From Bog-756 sp963777665 (lineage in GTDB: Bacteria; Actinomycetota; Acidimicrobiia; Acidimicrobiales; RAAP-2): DNA of 64,000 bases. Below, in pieces: positions 18,003-26,729 of this stretch. Both the position numbers and the translations under genes were made by a program. The first letter of the stretch is position 1. Each line of letters begins with the position of its first letter. The stretch lies in contig CAVZRJ010000001.1 in assembly GCA_963777665.1 (NCBI GenBank), positions 1,116,001 to 1,180,000 on the forward strand, read 5' to 3'. The notes beneath the pieces were generated by a model. That model did no database searches. It had not been told where the DNA came from and was given only the letters and a program-made list of their open reading frames with translations.

Positions 18003-18566
18003 TCATCTCCCACACCCATGCTGCCAAGACATCCGAGAAGGTCCTGGCGGAAGCCCTCAGAAGGATCTTGAGTCACAGTCCAAAGAGCAGCAGCCTTCAC
18101 CTCTTCAGGTGAAGGCTTCAGGATTTCGAGGTCTTTGAAGTGCTTGTCATCGGGACCTCGATCGACTGCCGCATAGAGCTTGAAGCACATCTGATCGAAA
18201 CGCGACGGAATGTGAATCTCAAGCCCGCCGTACTGACGAACCTCGATTCGCTCCTCCCAGCCTTCGGGGAGACCAAAGTCCATCAGGGACGCTGGCCCTG
18301 TGTTCAGCCAGTCTTCCGAGAGTTCCAGCGCTTGGGCCACCTGGCGAGCTGCATCGACCAGAGGCTCGGGCAGTACCTCGACATTGGCGTATTGGCCGTT
18401 GTCTGATTCCGACTACGCCGAGGTCGCCGGTCGGGCGGGCGATCAGCCGAAGCAGTAGCAGCCCGCTTCCACCCACTATGAGCAGGCTGTACGGAGTTCG
18501 GCGCTCTTGAAGAACGGCACCAAGCGTCCTGAGCGCCTCCTCCAACGCTTCGAGCTGAAACAACAT
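17999..18566 (-). pseudogene. DUF6036 nucleotidyltransferase with one frameshift
   Basis: The 5' frame from ATG 18566 gives LGAVLQERRTPYSLLIVGGS ... LIARPTGDLGVVGI, the start of a DUF6036-type nucleotidyltransferase. After about 18405-18410 (minus-strand GGAATCAGAC) homology continues one frame over as SDNGQYANVEVLPEPLVDAA, then DWLNTGPASLMDFGLPEGW, SRFDQMCFKLYAAVDRGPDD and PSEGFRQDLLGCLGS to the stop at 17999. A single extra A explains the break. The metal-site region also reads GDLGVV where relatives usually have a D-x-D pattern, so activity may have been lost by substitution as well. Combined length is about 188 codons. Confidence 0.72.
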
Positions 18567-18575
18567 ACGAGTAGT

Positions 18576-18634
18576 CTACCTTCTCGTAACGAGCAGGTAA
18601 ACCACTCGAATCGAGAAGGTAGTACGCTCGTTAC
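18576..18634. promoter_or_regulatory. Compound inverted-repeat operator upstream of nucleotidyltransferase pair
   Basis: CTACCTTCTCG (18576-18586) is matched by CGAGAAGGTAG (18612-18622), and GTAACGAGC (18586-18594) by GCTCGTTAC (18626-18634). All lie within 70 bases upstream of the start codon at 18566, in AT-rich DNA. Two interleaved perfect palindromes are typical of cooperative autorepression in toxin-antitoxin operons; the winged-helix protein of the pair is the likely binder. Confidence 0.6.
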
Positions 18635-18712
18635 GGCTCCGATGGATGACCTGTTAAGCAGCGTAAGACCAGGTCAGAAGCCCCCTAGAGCACCTTGGGC
18701 CGATTCTGCTCG

Positions 18713-19870
18713 CTAGACGTCAGAGCCCAAGTCGGGGCTTCTTCGAGCGTCGTCCTCGGCTAGATGCTCGTCGGCCTCGCAGGTGACCCGGATGAACTCG
18801 TCCAGCACGCGGGCCGCCCGGCCGTCGTCGATGACCGAGCCGGCCAGGGTCACCCCTGCGGCCAGGTCCGGCGCCTTGCCGATCACGGTGAGGGCCGCGC
18901 CGGCGTTGAGAATGGCTATGTCCCGGTGTGGTGAGGGGTCCCCAGCCACAACCCGGCGTATGGCCTCTGCGTTGACAGCGGCGTCACCCCCCCGCAGATC
19001 GTCGATGGTGCAGCGGGCAAGGCCGAGCTCGGCCGGATCGACCCGATAGACCGAGATCGCGACCTCGTCGGAGGGGCAGCTGTCGGGGTCGCCGGATGAG
19101 CCTGGATCGCCTTGTGCCCGGATGAGCTCGTGGACGGTCGAAGGGCCGGTGGTGCTGAGCTCGTCCAGACCATCGTCTCCGTAGACAACCATCGCCCGCC
19201 GCGAACCATTGACGGCGAGGACGCCGAGCATCTTGTCGGCCATGGTGCGGTCGCTGACGCCGACAACCTGGTACCTGGCCCGACCAGGATTGGCCAGGGG
19301 GCCGAGGAAGTTGAAGACGGTGGGGATGCCGAGCTCCCGTCGAACGGGAGCCGCGAAGCGCATGGCCGGGTGGAATCGCGGGGCGAAGCAGAAGCCCATC
19401 CCGACCTCGTCGATGCACCGGCTCACGCCGGCCGGCGCGAGGTCGGCCACCGCCCCGAGCGCCTCGAGCACGTCAGCCGCACCGACCGCTGAGGACGAGG
19501 CTCGCCCCCCGTGCTTGCAGACCTTGGCGCCAGTGGCCGCCACCACAAGCGCGGCGATCGTGGAGACGTTGATGCTGCGCAGCCGGTCCCCCCCGGTTCC
19601 ACAGGTGTCGATGAGCTCGGTTCCGTCGGGCACCTCGAGCGGCAGGGCGTGGGAGAGCATGGCACGAACGAACCCGGTCATCTCCGAGACCGACTCGCCC
19701 TTCGCACGCAGTGCCAGTGCCAGCGCGGCGATCCACGCGGGGCCCGCCTCCCCCGCCAGCACCTCGCCCAGCACCACCTCGGCGTCCTCGACGCTCAGCG
19801 AGCGCCCTTCGAGCAACCGGGTCAGCACGCCCGGCCAACCGCCCAGGTCCGCGAAGGAAACAGGAGACAC
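18713..19870 (-). CDS. trpD: Anthranilate phosphoribosyltransferase
   Basis: A 385-residue enzyme that transfers phosphoribosyl from PRPP to anthranilate in tryptophan synthesis. The PRPP/anthranilate-binding sequences are clear: DTCGTGGDRLRSINVSTIAA, KHGGRASSS, and GAADVLEALGA. FNFLGPLANP is the family signature. It is about 40 residues longer than usual because of an acidic insert near residue 265 (QGDPGSSGDPDSCPSD) and a short C-terminal extension. KHGG replaces the common KHGN. The GTG at 19870 lies two bases after the acyl-CoA dehydrogenase stop, so the genes are co-transcribed although unrelated in pathway. No other trp genes are visible. Confidence 0.9.
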   Translation of the reverse strand: MSPVSFADLGGWPGVLTRLLEGRSLSVEDAEVVLGEVLAGEAGPAWIAALALALRAKGESVSEMTGFVRAMLSHALPLEVPDGTELIDTCGTGGDRLRSINVSTIAALVVAATGAKVCKHGGRASSSAVGAADVLEALGAVADLAPAGVSRCIDEVGMGFCFAPRFHPAMRFAAPVRRELGIPTVFNFLGPLANPGRARYQVVGVSDRTMADKMLGVLAVNGSRRAMVVYGDDGLDELSTTGPSTVHELIRAQGDPGSSGDPDSCPSDEVAISVYRVDPAELGLARCTIDDLRGGDAAVNAEAIRRVVAGDPSPHRDIAILNAGAALTVIGKAPDLAAGVTLAGSVIDDGRAARVLDEFIRVTCEADEHLAEDDARRSPDLGSDV

Positions 19871-19872
19871 CG

Positions 19873-21054
19873 TCAGTCCCACCAGAGGTCGCGTGCGAGC
19901 ACGCCGCGGGCGATGAGTCCCAGCTGCACCTGGGAGGTCCCCTCCACGATGGTCAGCTGACGGGCGTCCCGGTACCAGAGCTCCGTCGGGTGGTCCTCCA
20001 TGTAGCCGGCCGCCCCGAGGAGCTGGACAGCCAGGCCCGAGGCGCGCACGGCCAACTCGGTCGCGTAGTACTTGGCCATCGAGAGGAACGGCACGTACTC
20101 CTTGGTGAACTTGCCCTGGTCGGCGAGCCAAGCCGCCCGGTAGGTGAGGAGTCGGGCCGCCTCGATGTCCACCGCCACCTTGGCGATCTCCCACTGGATG
20201 CCCTGGAAGTCGGCGATGGTCTGGCCGAAGGCCTCGCGGCCCTCGACGTACTCGGTCGCGTACATCAGCGCACCCTCGGCAAGGCCGATGCCCCGGGCCG
20301 CCACGATGGGCCGCATTGCGTTGAGGCCGAGCATGGCCAGCCGGAAGCCGCCGACCTCACCGATCACGTTGGCCGCCGGCACATGGACGTCGTCGAGCAA
20401 CAGCTCCCCGGTGTCGACGCCGTGCACGCCCATCTTGTGGTCGGTCCGCCCCACCGACACCCCGTCCCAGCCGCGCTCCACGATGAACGCGGTGATCGAA
20501 TCGTGCGCACGCGACGCGGGGTCGCCGGTCTTGGCGAACACCGTGTACCAGTCGGCCTCCCGCACCCCGGACATCCAGCACTTGGTGCCGGAGAGCACCC
20601 AGTCCCCCGTGTGCCCAGGACGGGTGTCAGGACGGGCCGTGGTGCGCATCCCGGCCACGTCACTGCCGGCCTGCGGCTCGGAGAGGCCGAATCCGGCCCG
20701 CAGCTCACCGCTTGCGATGCCCGGCAGGTAGCGCTGCTTCTGGTCGTCGTTGCCGGCGATGAGGACCGGTCCGGCCGGCAATCTGGTGAGCAGCAGCATG
20801 AGTGCGGCGGTGTTCGAGTACTTGGCCACCTCCTCGATGGCCACGGTCAGGCCGAGGACGCCCGCGCCGGACCCGCCGAGCTCGACCGGGAGGCAGAGGC
20901 CCAGCAGGTCGGCGTCCCGGAACGCGGCGAAGAGGTCGGCCGGGTACTCGCCGCTGGTGTCGATCTCCCGCGCCCGGGGCTTGACCGTCTTCTGGGCAAG
21001 GCGGCGAACGCTCGCCTGGAGCGCGGCGAGCTCGGGGGGTAGGTCGAAGTCCAC
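19873..21054 (-). CDS. Acyl-CoA dehydrogenase
   Basis: A 393-residue FAD-dependent acyl-CoA dehydrogenase catalysing alpha,beta-oxidation of an acyl-CoA thioester. Family signatures are GFGLSEPQAGSDVAGMRTTA (substrate/FAD region), FQGIQWEIAKVAVDIEAARL, and the catalytic-base segment TIVEGTSQVQ near the C-terminus. Length and domain order (helical N-domain, beta middle, helical C-domain) are normal. The GTG at 21054 (VDFDLPPELAALQASVRRLA) matches the family N-terminus; the longer in-frame extension to 21162 looks non-coding and would cover the divergent promoter. Chain-length specificity is unknown. It shares a 106-base divergent promoter region with the SDR gene. Confidence 0.9.
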   Translation of the reverse strand: MDFDLPPELAALQASVRRLAQKTVKPRAREIDTSGEYPADLFAAFRDADLLGLCLPVELGGSGAGVLGLTVAIEEVAKYSNTAALMLLLTRLPAGPVLIAGNDDQKQRYLPGIASGELRAGFGLSEPQAGSDVAGMRTTARPDTRPGHTGDWVLSGTKCWMSGVREADWYTVFAKTGDPASRAHDSITAFIVERGWDGVSVGRTDHKMGVHGVDTGELLLDDVHVPAANVIGEVGGFRLAMLGLNAMRPIVAARGIGLAEGALMYATEYVEGREAFGQTIADFQGIQWEIAKVAVDIEAARLLTYRAAWLADQGKFTKEYVPFLSMAKYYATELAVRASGLAVQLLGAAGYMEDHPTELWYRDARQLTIVEGTSQVQLGLIARGVLARDLWWD

Positions 21055-21160
21055 GGTCGCCGAGGCTATCCGACCAGATGAGGGGTCCCGATGAGAGAAC
21101 GGGTCCCGCCGGTCCCAGTCAGAGCAGGCCCGTTGAGGAGGCCCATTAGGATCTCGCGCC

Positions 21161-22108
21161 ATGACCCCGCCCGGGCTGCCCCAGCCCCCGCCCGTGGGCG
21201 CGTCCGCGCTGCCCGCCGGAACCTACGCCGGCCAGGTGGTGGTGGTGACCGGCGGCGGAACCGGACTCGGAAAGGCGATCGCGACCGAGTTCGGGCGGCT
21301 CGGTGCGCAGGTGGGCATCCTGAGCCGCGACGAGGCCCACCGGGAGGCGGGGGTGGCCGCGGTCGACGCGGCCGGCGGCGCGGCGATCGGGGTGGCGTGC
21401 GACATCCGGGACGCCGAGTCGATCGCCCATGCGTTCGACGCTGTCGAGGGCGCCCTCGGTCCCATCGACGCGCTGGTCAACAACGCGGCGGGCAACTTCC
21501 CGGTGCCTGCCGAGGACATGAGCCCCAACGCCTGGCGGACCGTCGTGGACATCGTGCTCAACGGGACGTATCTCTGCTCCCGCGACCTGGCCCGACGGCT
21601 CATCCCCGCCGGCAGGGACGGTTCCATCGTCAATGTGGGGGCTTCCTACGCCTGGACCGGCGGACCCGGGTTCGCGCACTCGGCCGCGGCAAAAGCAGGG
21701 GTCAAGAACATGGTCGAGACGCTCGCGGTCGAGTGGGCCCCCTACGGGATCCGGGTCAACGGTCTCGTGCCCGGCCTCATGCCACACGAGGACGAGGTGG
21801 CGGCCATCGCCGCGGTCCCCGGCAAGTACGAGGGCCAGGACGACCGGGTGCCGGCCGGACGGGTGGGGTATCCGCGGGAGCTGGCCTGGGCGGCCACCTA
21901 CCTGTGCTCGCCGTACGCGGCCTACATCTCCGGCCACTCACTGGTCGTCGACGGCGCCAACTGGCAGCGCCGCCACACGGTGCAGCCGCCGTTCACCCCG
22001 ATCCGCGAGCAGCTCGGGCGTGAGCCGTTCGGTGAGGCCGCAGGTCCGGCCCGGTCCGGTGACGGCACGCGGCCGGCGGGTACGCCGTCGCAGGGGGCTG
22101 CGTCATGA
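21161..22108 (+). CDS. 2,4-dienoyl-CoA reductase-type SDR
   Basis: A 315-residue short-chain dehydrogenase. The cofactor loop TGGGTGLG is at 30-37 and NNAAGN at 107-112. Instead of the usual YxxxK it carries SAAAK (Ser174, Lys178) with a Tyr at 163, eleven residues before the Ser. This is the spacing and chemistry of mammalian/peroxisomal-type 2,4-dienoyl-CoA reductases, which reduce dienoyl-CoA intermediates of unsaturated fatty acid oxidation with NADPH. The divergent acyl-CoA dehydrogenase supports a beta-oxidation role. The last 35 residues are a Pro/Gly-rich extension without family counterpart. Confidence 0.82.
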   Translation: MTPPGLPQPPPVGASALPAGTYAGQVVVVTGGGTGLGKAIATEFGRLGAQVGILSRDEAHREAGVAAVDAAGGAAIGVACDIRDAESIAHAFDAVEGALGPIDALVNNAAGNFPVPAEDMSPNAWRTVVDIVLNGTYLCSRDLARRLIPAGRDGSIVNVGASYAWTGGPGFAHSAAAKAGVKNMVETLAVEWAPYGIRVNGLVPGLMPHEDEVAAIAAVPGKYEGQDDRVPAGRVGYPRELAWAATYLCSPYAAYISGHSLVVDGANWQRRHTVQPPFTPIREQLGREPFGEAAGPARSGDGTRPAGTPSQGAAS

Positions 22109-22153
22109 CCGATCCCCCGGGTCCTGTCCGCGCAGAGGAACCGACGAGATGCG

Positions 22154-22711
22154 TCAGTACGGACCGATGCGCTGGTCGGGGTTGGTGTCGACCAGCACGT
22201 ACCCGTCGGTAGCCACGTTGGAGGTCCACTCGCTGCCGTCCCACCAGCGGTAGTGGAAGCGCCCGCTCGGGTCCGGGTGCCAGGCTGCCGGCGACAGCGG
22301 CTCTGCACGCGGGCCGGATTGGGGCGGGGCGGGCTGCGGTGGGGCGGGCTCGACGGCTCCGGGCGCCGGGGAATTGGCCGGCTGGGGATAGGCGGGGAAC
22401 TGCTCCGCCGCGGTCGGGGGGCGATCCCGGATGGAGAGGCCCTGCGGGGCACTGGAGAGCCCCTGAGTGGCCCCGGGGGGGACCCCCCGTACCCTGCGTA
22501 GCTCGCCGGCGTGGGCGACCAGGTAGAGGATCAGTCCGATGGCCGGGCTCGCGAGCCAGATGGCCCCCCAGGCCAGTGCCGGAATGCCCCACGGGGTGCG
22601 GCCGAGCACCCGCCGGTCGCGCTCGGCGAGGCGCCAGCCGAGGACCGCAGCCACGATGGATACCACGGCCACCCCGGCCCACTGGCCCCCGCTCACGTGC
22701 AGCACCCCCAC
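22154..22711 (-). CDS. DUF2510 membrane protein
   Basis: A 185-residue protein. Two N-terminal membrane segments (about 9-28 and 45-66) are followed by a Pro/Ala-rich linker and a C-terminal DUF2510 motif (WHPDPSGRFHYRWWDGSEWT). DUF2510 is a short tryptophan-rich actinobacterial motif of unknown function, usually at one end of a membrane protein. It is convergent with the SDR gene; nothing nearby suggests a partner. Confidence 0.75.
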   Translation of the reverse strand: MGVLHVSGGQWAGVAVVSIVAAVLGWRLAERDRRVLGRTPWGIPALAWGAIWLASPAIGLILYLVAHAGELRRVRGVPPGATQGLSSAPQGLSIRDRPPTAAEQFPAYPQPANSPAPGAVEPAPPQPAPPQSGPRAEPLSPAAWHPDPSGRFHYRWWDGSEWTSNVATDGYVLVDTNPDQRIGPY

Positions 22712-22739
22712 AGACTATGCGGGATTCCCCATTCCGGGG

Positions 22740-24272
22740 TCAGCTCATGGCCGCGATCGGGTGCCGGGGCGGGTACTCGCCGAAGGTACGGAAGTGGTCG
22801 GCGATCCCGCTGGTGAAGCTGTCCACGTAGGCAAGCTTGCGGATGAGGTAGCTGTGGTTCTCCTTCGGGTCCAGATAGAGGTTGTAGAGCCGGCCGTGCG
22901 AGTACTTCTGGGTGACCCCGGTGAAACCGCCGAGGTTGAAACAGTCCCGGTCGTCGTCGGAGGTCGACGCCACCATGAACTTCCACTCCCCCACCCGGAG
23001 GGCAGAGAAGACATTGGTCAGCCAGTAATAGAGGTACTTGCGGTTCGACACGCCGTCGGTGTCGAGGAGGAACGAGGTCTGGTCCACTCCGTCGACATAC
23101 CGGTCCTCGGGCACCGCGTCGCCGGCGCCCGCAAGGTGGAGCAGGGTCGGGAACAGGTCCATCTGGGAGAAGATGCCGTCGGTTGCCCGGTCGGCGGCGA
23201 TCATGCCCGGCCAAGTCGCGATTGCCGGCACCCGCTGTCCTCCCTCCCACGTCGAGCCCTTGGCGCTCCGGAAGGGCGAGTACGCGGAATCTGGCCAGGT
23301 CTCCATCTCGGGCCCGTTGTCCGAGGAGAGGAAGACGAGGGTGTCCTCGAGCTGTCCGGTGGCCTCGAGCTCGGCCACCAACCGACCGACGATGTCGTCG
23401 AGCTCGATGATGGTGTCCTTGTAGGGATGCTTCGCCGGGGAGGTCCCGAGGAAGCGCTCCTGTGGATAGTTGTCGAAGTGCGCTCCGCGCGTGCAGTGGT
23501 AGAGGAACCAGGGGGTGCGCTCCGCTCTGGCCGGGGCGGCCATGCGGCGGATGAATTCGAGGGAGTAGGTGGCCCACCGCTCGTCGAGGAGTGAGAGGAC
23601 CGGCAGTGTGACCTCCTCCACGTCCTCGGTCGCTCCGCCTCGGACGGCGTGCACGAAGCACTTGTTGAAGGGCATGTTCCTCACCCATTCCGTACGTGCT
23701 TCGCTGTAGACGATCTCGGGAAAGAAGTACGGGTCACGCCACTCGGAATACATGTCAGAGACCGAAAGAAACCCGTAGAAGTCGTCGAAGCCGACGTTCT
23801 GGGGCTGGGACTCCAGGTTCTCCCCCATGTGCCACTTGCCCACCGCCTGGGTCACGTAGCCGTGCTCGGAGAGGAGCTCGGGCAGCGTGACCTCGCCGTC
23901 GAGCCCTCCGGGCTGGCCGTACATGGGAGGCCGGAGGAGGCCGTGGCGCATCGGCAGCCGCCCCGTCATGAGCGAAGCGCGAGACGGCGTACACGAGGGC
24001 TCCGAGTAGCAGGAGGTCAGGAGGGTTCCGCTGCGGGCCAGCCGGTCGATGTTGGGTGTGGCAGCACCCACGGCCACCCCGCCGCCGTAGCAGCCGAAGT
24101 CCCCCCAGCCCACATCGTCGAAGAGGATGACCAGGACGTTGGGACGCCGGCCTGACGCGTGGTAGCGGTCGAGCACGTCGGCTGCCCGTTCCTCCTGGCC
24201 ATCGAGCTCGAAGCGGGGCTCGAGACTCGACCGCCTGCGGACGGTGGCGGCGACCACCGGGTCGTGGACCAT
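22740..24272 (-). CDS. Type I sulfatase (arylsulfatase family)
   Basis: A 510-residue alkaline-phosphatase-fold sulfatase. The formylglycine site CxPxR is present as CTPSRASLMTGR with Cys94, together with metal ligands FDDVGWGD at 51-58, the KWHMG lysine/histidine and the SSDNGPE motif further on. Such enzymes hydrolyse sulfate esters after Cys is oxidised to formylglycine by a separate activating enzyme, which is not in this window. No signal peptide is visible, so it is predicted cytosolic. The ATG at 24272 follows GAGAGGGG; in-frame codons upstream overlap the divergent aldo/keto reductase promoter and look non-coding. Substrate unknown. Confidence 0.87.
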   Translation of the reverse strand: MVHDPVVAATVRRRSSLEPRFELDGQEERAADVLDRYHASGRRPNVLVILFDDVGWGDFGCYGGGVAVGAATPNIDRLARSGTLLTSCYSEPSCTPSRASLMTGRLPMRHGLLRPPMYGQPGGLDGEVTLPELLSEHGYVTQAVGKWHMGENLESQPQNVGFDDFYGFLSVSDMYSEWRDPYFFPEIVYSEARTEWVRNMPFNKCFVHAVRGGATEDVEEVTLPVLSLLDERWATYSLEFIRRMAAPARAERTPWFLYHCTRGAHFDNYPQERFLGTSPAKHPYKDTIIELDDIVGRLVAELEATGQLEDTLVFLSSDNGPEMETWPDSAYSPFRSAKGSTWEGGQRVPAIATWPGMIAADRATDGIFSQMDLFPTLLHLAGAGDAVPEDRYVDGVDQTSFLLDTDGVSNRKYLYYWLTNVFSALRVGEWKFMVASTSDDDRDCFNLGGFTGVTQKYSHGRLYNLYLDPKENHSYLIRKLAYVDSFTSGIADHFRTFGEYPPRHPIAAMS

Positions 24273-24372
24273 TGATCCCCTCTCTGTGGTCTGGAGACGT
24301 CGTCCTCTGGAAGCTCCGTCGGGAGGCTCATGGTATGTCCGGGACCGGCCCGCAGGCGGGTACCTTGAGCAC

Positions 24373-25329
24373 ATGACCGATCCAGCCACTCCCGCCACAA
24401 CCCGGACCGCCCCAACAACCGGGACCGTCGCCTCCGGCCCGACCGGCCGCACCCCGAAGCCGGTGCGCTCGAGCGGGACCTTCACCTTCGGTGGGGACAG
24501 CCCGGGTGCCCTGACCGTCCACCGCCTGGGGTACGGGGCCATGCAGATCACCGGGCAAGGTGTCTGGGGGGAGCCCGCCGACCGCGGAGAGTGCGTACGG
24601 GTGCTCCGGCGGGCAACCGAGATGGGCGTCGACCTGATCGACACAGCCGACTCGTATGGACCGGAGGTGAGCGAGCAGATCATCTTCGATGCGCTCCACC
24701 CCTACCCCGAAGGACTGGTCATCGCCACCAAGGCCGGCCTCACCCGCCAGGGACCGGGGCGGTGGATGCCCGTGGGACGGCCGGAGTACCTGCGCCAACA
24801 GTGCGAGCTCAGCCTCCGACGGCTCGGTCTCGAGCGCATCGACCTCTTCCAGCTCCACCGGATCGACGCCAAGGTGCCGGCCGCGGAGCAATTCGGCCTG
24901 CTGGCCGATCTGATCGCCGAGGGCAAGGTTGCCCACGTCGGGCTGTCACAGGTCACCGTGGCGGAGATCGAGGCGGCTCGGGCCGTTGTACCCGTTGCCT
25001 CGGTGCAGAACCTCTACAACCTGTCCGACCGCTCCTCCGAGGAGGTGCTCACCCACTGCGGGGCGGAAGGCCTGGCGTTCATCCCCTGGTACCCGATCGC
25101 ATCAGGGGGACTGGCAGGCCCCGGCGGTGCCGTCGCAGCGATCGCACAGGAGACCGGCGCCACCCCTGCTCAGGTTGCGCTGGCCTGGCTGCTTGCCAGG
25201 TCACCGGTCATGGTGCCCATCCCGGGCACCAAATCGGTGACCCACGTCAAGGAGAACTGCGAGGCCGCCACCCTCATCCTCGACGAATCGCAGACCGCCC
25301 GGCTCGAGGCCACCGGTGCCGGGCAGTAG
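24373..25329 (+). CDS. Aldo/keto reductase
   Basis: A 318-residue NADPH-dependent oxidoreductase of the aldo/keto reductase superfamily (TIM barrel). Visible signatures are LIDTADSYGPEVSEQ with the catalytic Asp and Tyr, the Lys in VIATKAGL, LFQLHRID with the His, and the cofactor-binding VPIPGTKSVTHVKEN. The first 45 residues are a Thr/Pro-rich extension before the barrel. It diverges from the sulfatase gene with about 100 bases between starts. Substrate cannot be deduced. Confidence 0.85.
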   Translation: MTDPATPATTRTAPTTGTVASGPTGRTPKPVRSSGTFTFGGDSPGALTVHRLGYGAMQITGQGVWGEPADRGECVRVLRRATEMGVDLIDTADSYGPEVSEQIIFDALHPYPEGLVIATKAGLTRQGPGRWMPVGRPEYLRQQCELSLRRLGLERIDLFQLHRIDAKVPAAEQFGLLADLIAEGKVAHVGLSQVTVAEIEAARAVVPVASVQNLYNLSDRSSEEVLTHCGAEGLAFIPWYPIASGGLAGPGGAVAAIAQETGATPAQVALAWLLARSPVMVPIPGTKSVTHVKENCEAATLILDESQTARLEATGAGQ

Positions 25330-25349
25330 CTGGATCGGACCCGCGCGCC

Positions 25350-26573
25350 CTACCGCTTCCCGAAGACCACGGGCGCCGAGCGCACCCCGGCGATGACCGG
25401 CGAGGCGGTGCGCTCCACCGGTCCGGCCGGCTCGACCGAGCCGAAGCGGGCGAGGAGCTCCTCGAGGAGGATCCGGCCCTCCACCCGGGCAAGCACCGCT
25501 CCGATGCAGAAGTGGGGCCCGAACCCGAACGCTACGTGGGGGTTGGGATCACGCTCCGCGTCGAACCGGTCAGCAGTCAGACCGAAGACGGACTCGTCCC
25601 GGTTGGCCGAGGCGTAGAGCATCAGCACCGGATCTCCCGCCCCGAGCCGGCGGCCGCCGAGCTCGACCTGCCGGGTCGTGGTGCGCATGAAGGCCACCAC
25701 CGGGGTGGTCCAACGCAGCATCTCCTCGACGGCCAGGGGAAGGGCCCGGCTCCTGCCGACCTCGGCACGTTCTCCCAGGCCCTCCCACTGCCCCGGGCTC
25801 GACGCGAAACCGACGAGGCCGCCGGACATCATGTTGCGGGTGGTCTCGTTCCCGGCCACCAGCAGCTGGACCAGGAACATGGCCAGCTCCGCATCGGAAA
25901 GGCGGTCCCCATCGAGCTCGGCCGCGGCCAGCTCCGAGATGATGTCGTCGTGCGGGCTGGCGCGGCGGTCGGCCGCAGCGCCGAGCAGGTAGGCGATCAT
26001 CTCCGCGCTCAACGCGCTGCGCTCCTCCTCAGGCCAGTCGGTGGCTCCGGGGATGCACGCCTCGGACCACCGGAAGAAGCGCGGCCACTCCTCCTCGGGC
26101 ACCCCCAGCAGGTCGCTGATGACCTGAAGCGGCAGGGGGACGGCCAGGTCGGCGACGACGTCGACCGGAACACCGGTCTCGATCCGTTCGATCAGGGTCC
26201 GGGCCCGCCGGCGGATACCGGGCTCGAGGGCCCGCATGAAGGTGGGGCGGAAGCCCGGCTGGACCAGCGTCCGGTAGCGGGTGTGGTCGGGCGGATCGGT
26301 GTGCATCATGGTCGGCGGGGTCGGATACTCGGCACCGATCTCGAATGCCATGATCCCCTTTGCCGAGCAGAAGGTGGCAGGGTCCCGCGAGATCTCGGTT
26401 ACTTCGGCGTGCCGGCTGGCCACCCACATCCCGAGCGTCTCGTTGCGGGCGACCGGTGCCTCGGCCCGGAGCCGTGCGTAGGCGGGGAAGGGATCTCCGG
26501 CGTAGAAGGTTGGATCCAGCAGCGGCGCGGTGAGTGCGGCCTCATCCACGCCCTCCACCTCGGTGCCGGCCAT
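25350..26573 (-). CDS. Cytochrome P450
   Basis: A 407-residue soluble bacterial P450. The I-helix oxygen-activation motif is AGNETTR (240-246), the ExxR pair is in EEMLR (284/287) and the haem-thiolate loop is FGFGPHFCIG with Cys356. The HTDPPDHTRYR segment is typical of actinobacterial CYP families that act on steroids, fatty acids or terpenoids. The ATG at 26573 follows GGAGGGAGGATGC, a strong ribosome binding site. No ferredoxin or reductase gene is adjacent, so redox partners lie elsewhere. It is convergent with the aldo/keto reductase, 20 bases apart. Confidence 0.9.
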   Translation of the reverse strand: MAGTEVEGVDEAALTAPLLDPTFYAGDPFPAYARLRAEAPVARNETLGMWVASRHAEVTEISRDPATFCSAKGIMAFEIGAEYPTPPTMMHTDPPDHTRYRTLVQPGFRPTFMRALEPGIRRRARTLIERIETGVPVDVVADLAVPLPLQVISDLLGVPEEEWPRFFRWSEACIPGATDWPEEERSALSAEMIAYLLGAAADRRASPHDDIISELAAAELDGDRLSDAELAMFLVQLLVAGNETTRNMMSGGLVGFASSPGQWEGLGERAEVGRSRALPLAVEEMLRWTTPVVAFMRTTTRQVELGGRRLGAGDPVLMLYASANRDESVFGLTADRFDAERDPNPHVAFGFGPHFCIGAVLARVEGRILLEELLARFGSVEPAGPVERTASPVIAGVRSAPVVFGKR

Positions 26574-26729
26574 GCATCCTCCCTCCTGCTCCCTGCGATC
26601 AGTCTGGCGGAGCCCGGAGGCCGGTGCCACTCATGACGCGCGTCCACGGGGAACAGCACCGGCGGGCCAGCGGATCCGTTCTTCTCGACCGGAGTCCGAA
26701 CCACGATGGCAGGCCGTCAGAGGCCGACG

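Noticed and set aside
19711..21042. Long plus-strand open frame (over 440 codons) opposite acyl-CoA dehydrogenase and trpD
   Set aside because: It is the antisense of two well-supported genes; its His/Gly/Arg-rich translation matches no family and is a usual effect of high GC.
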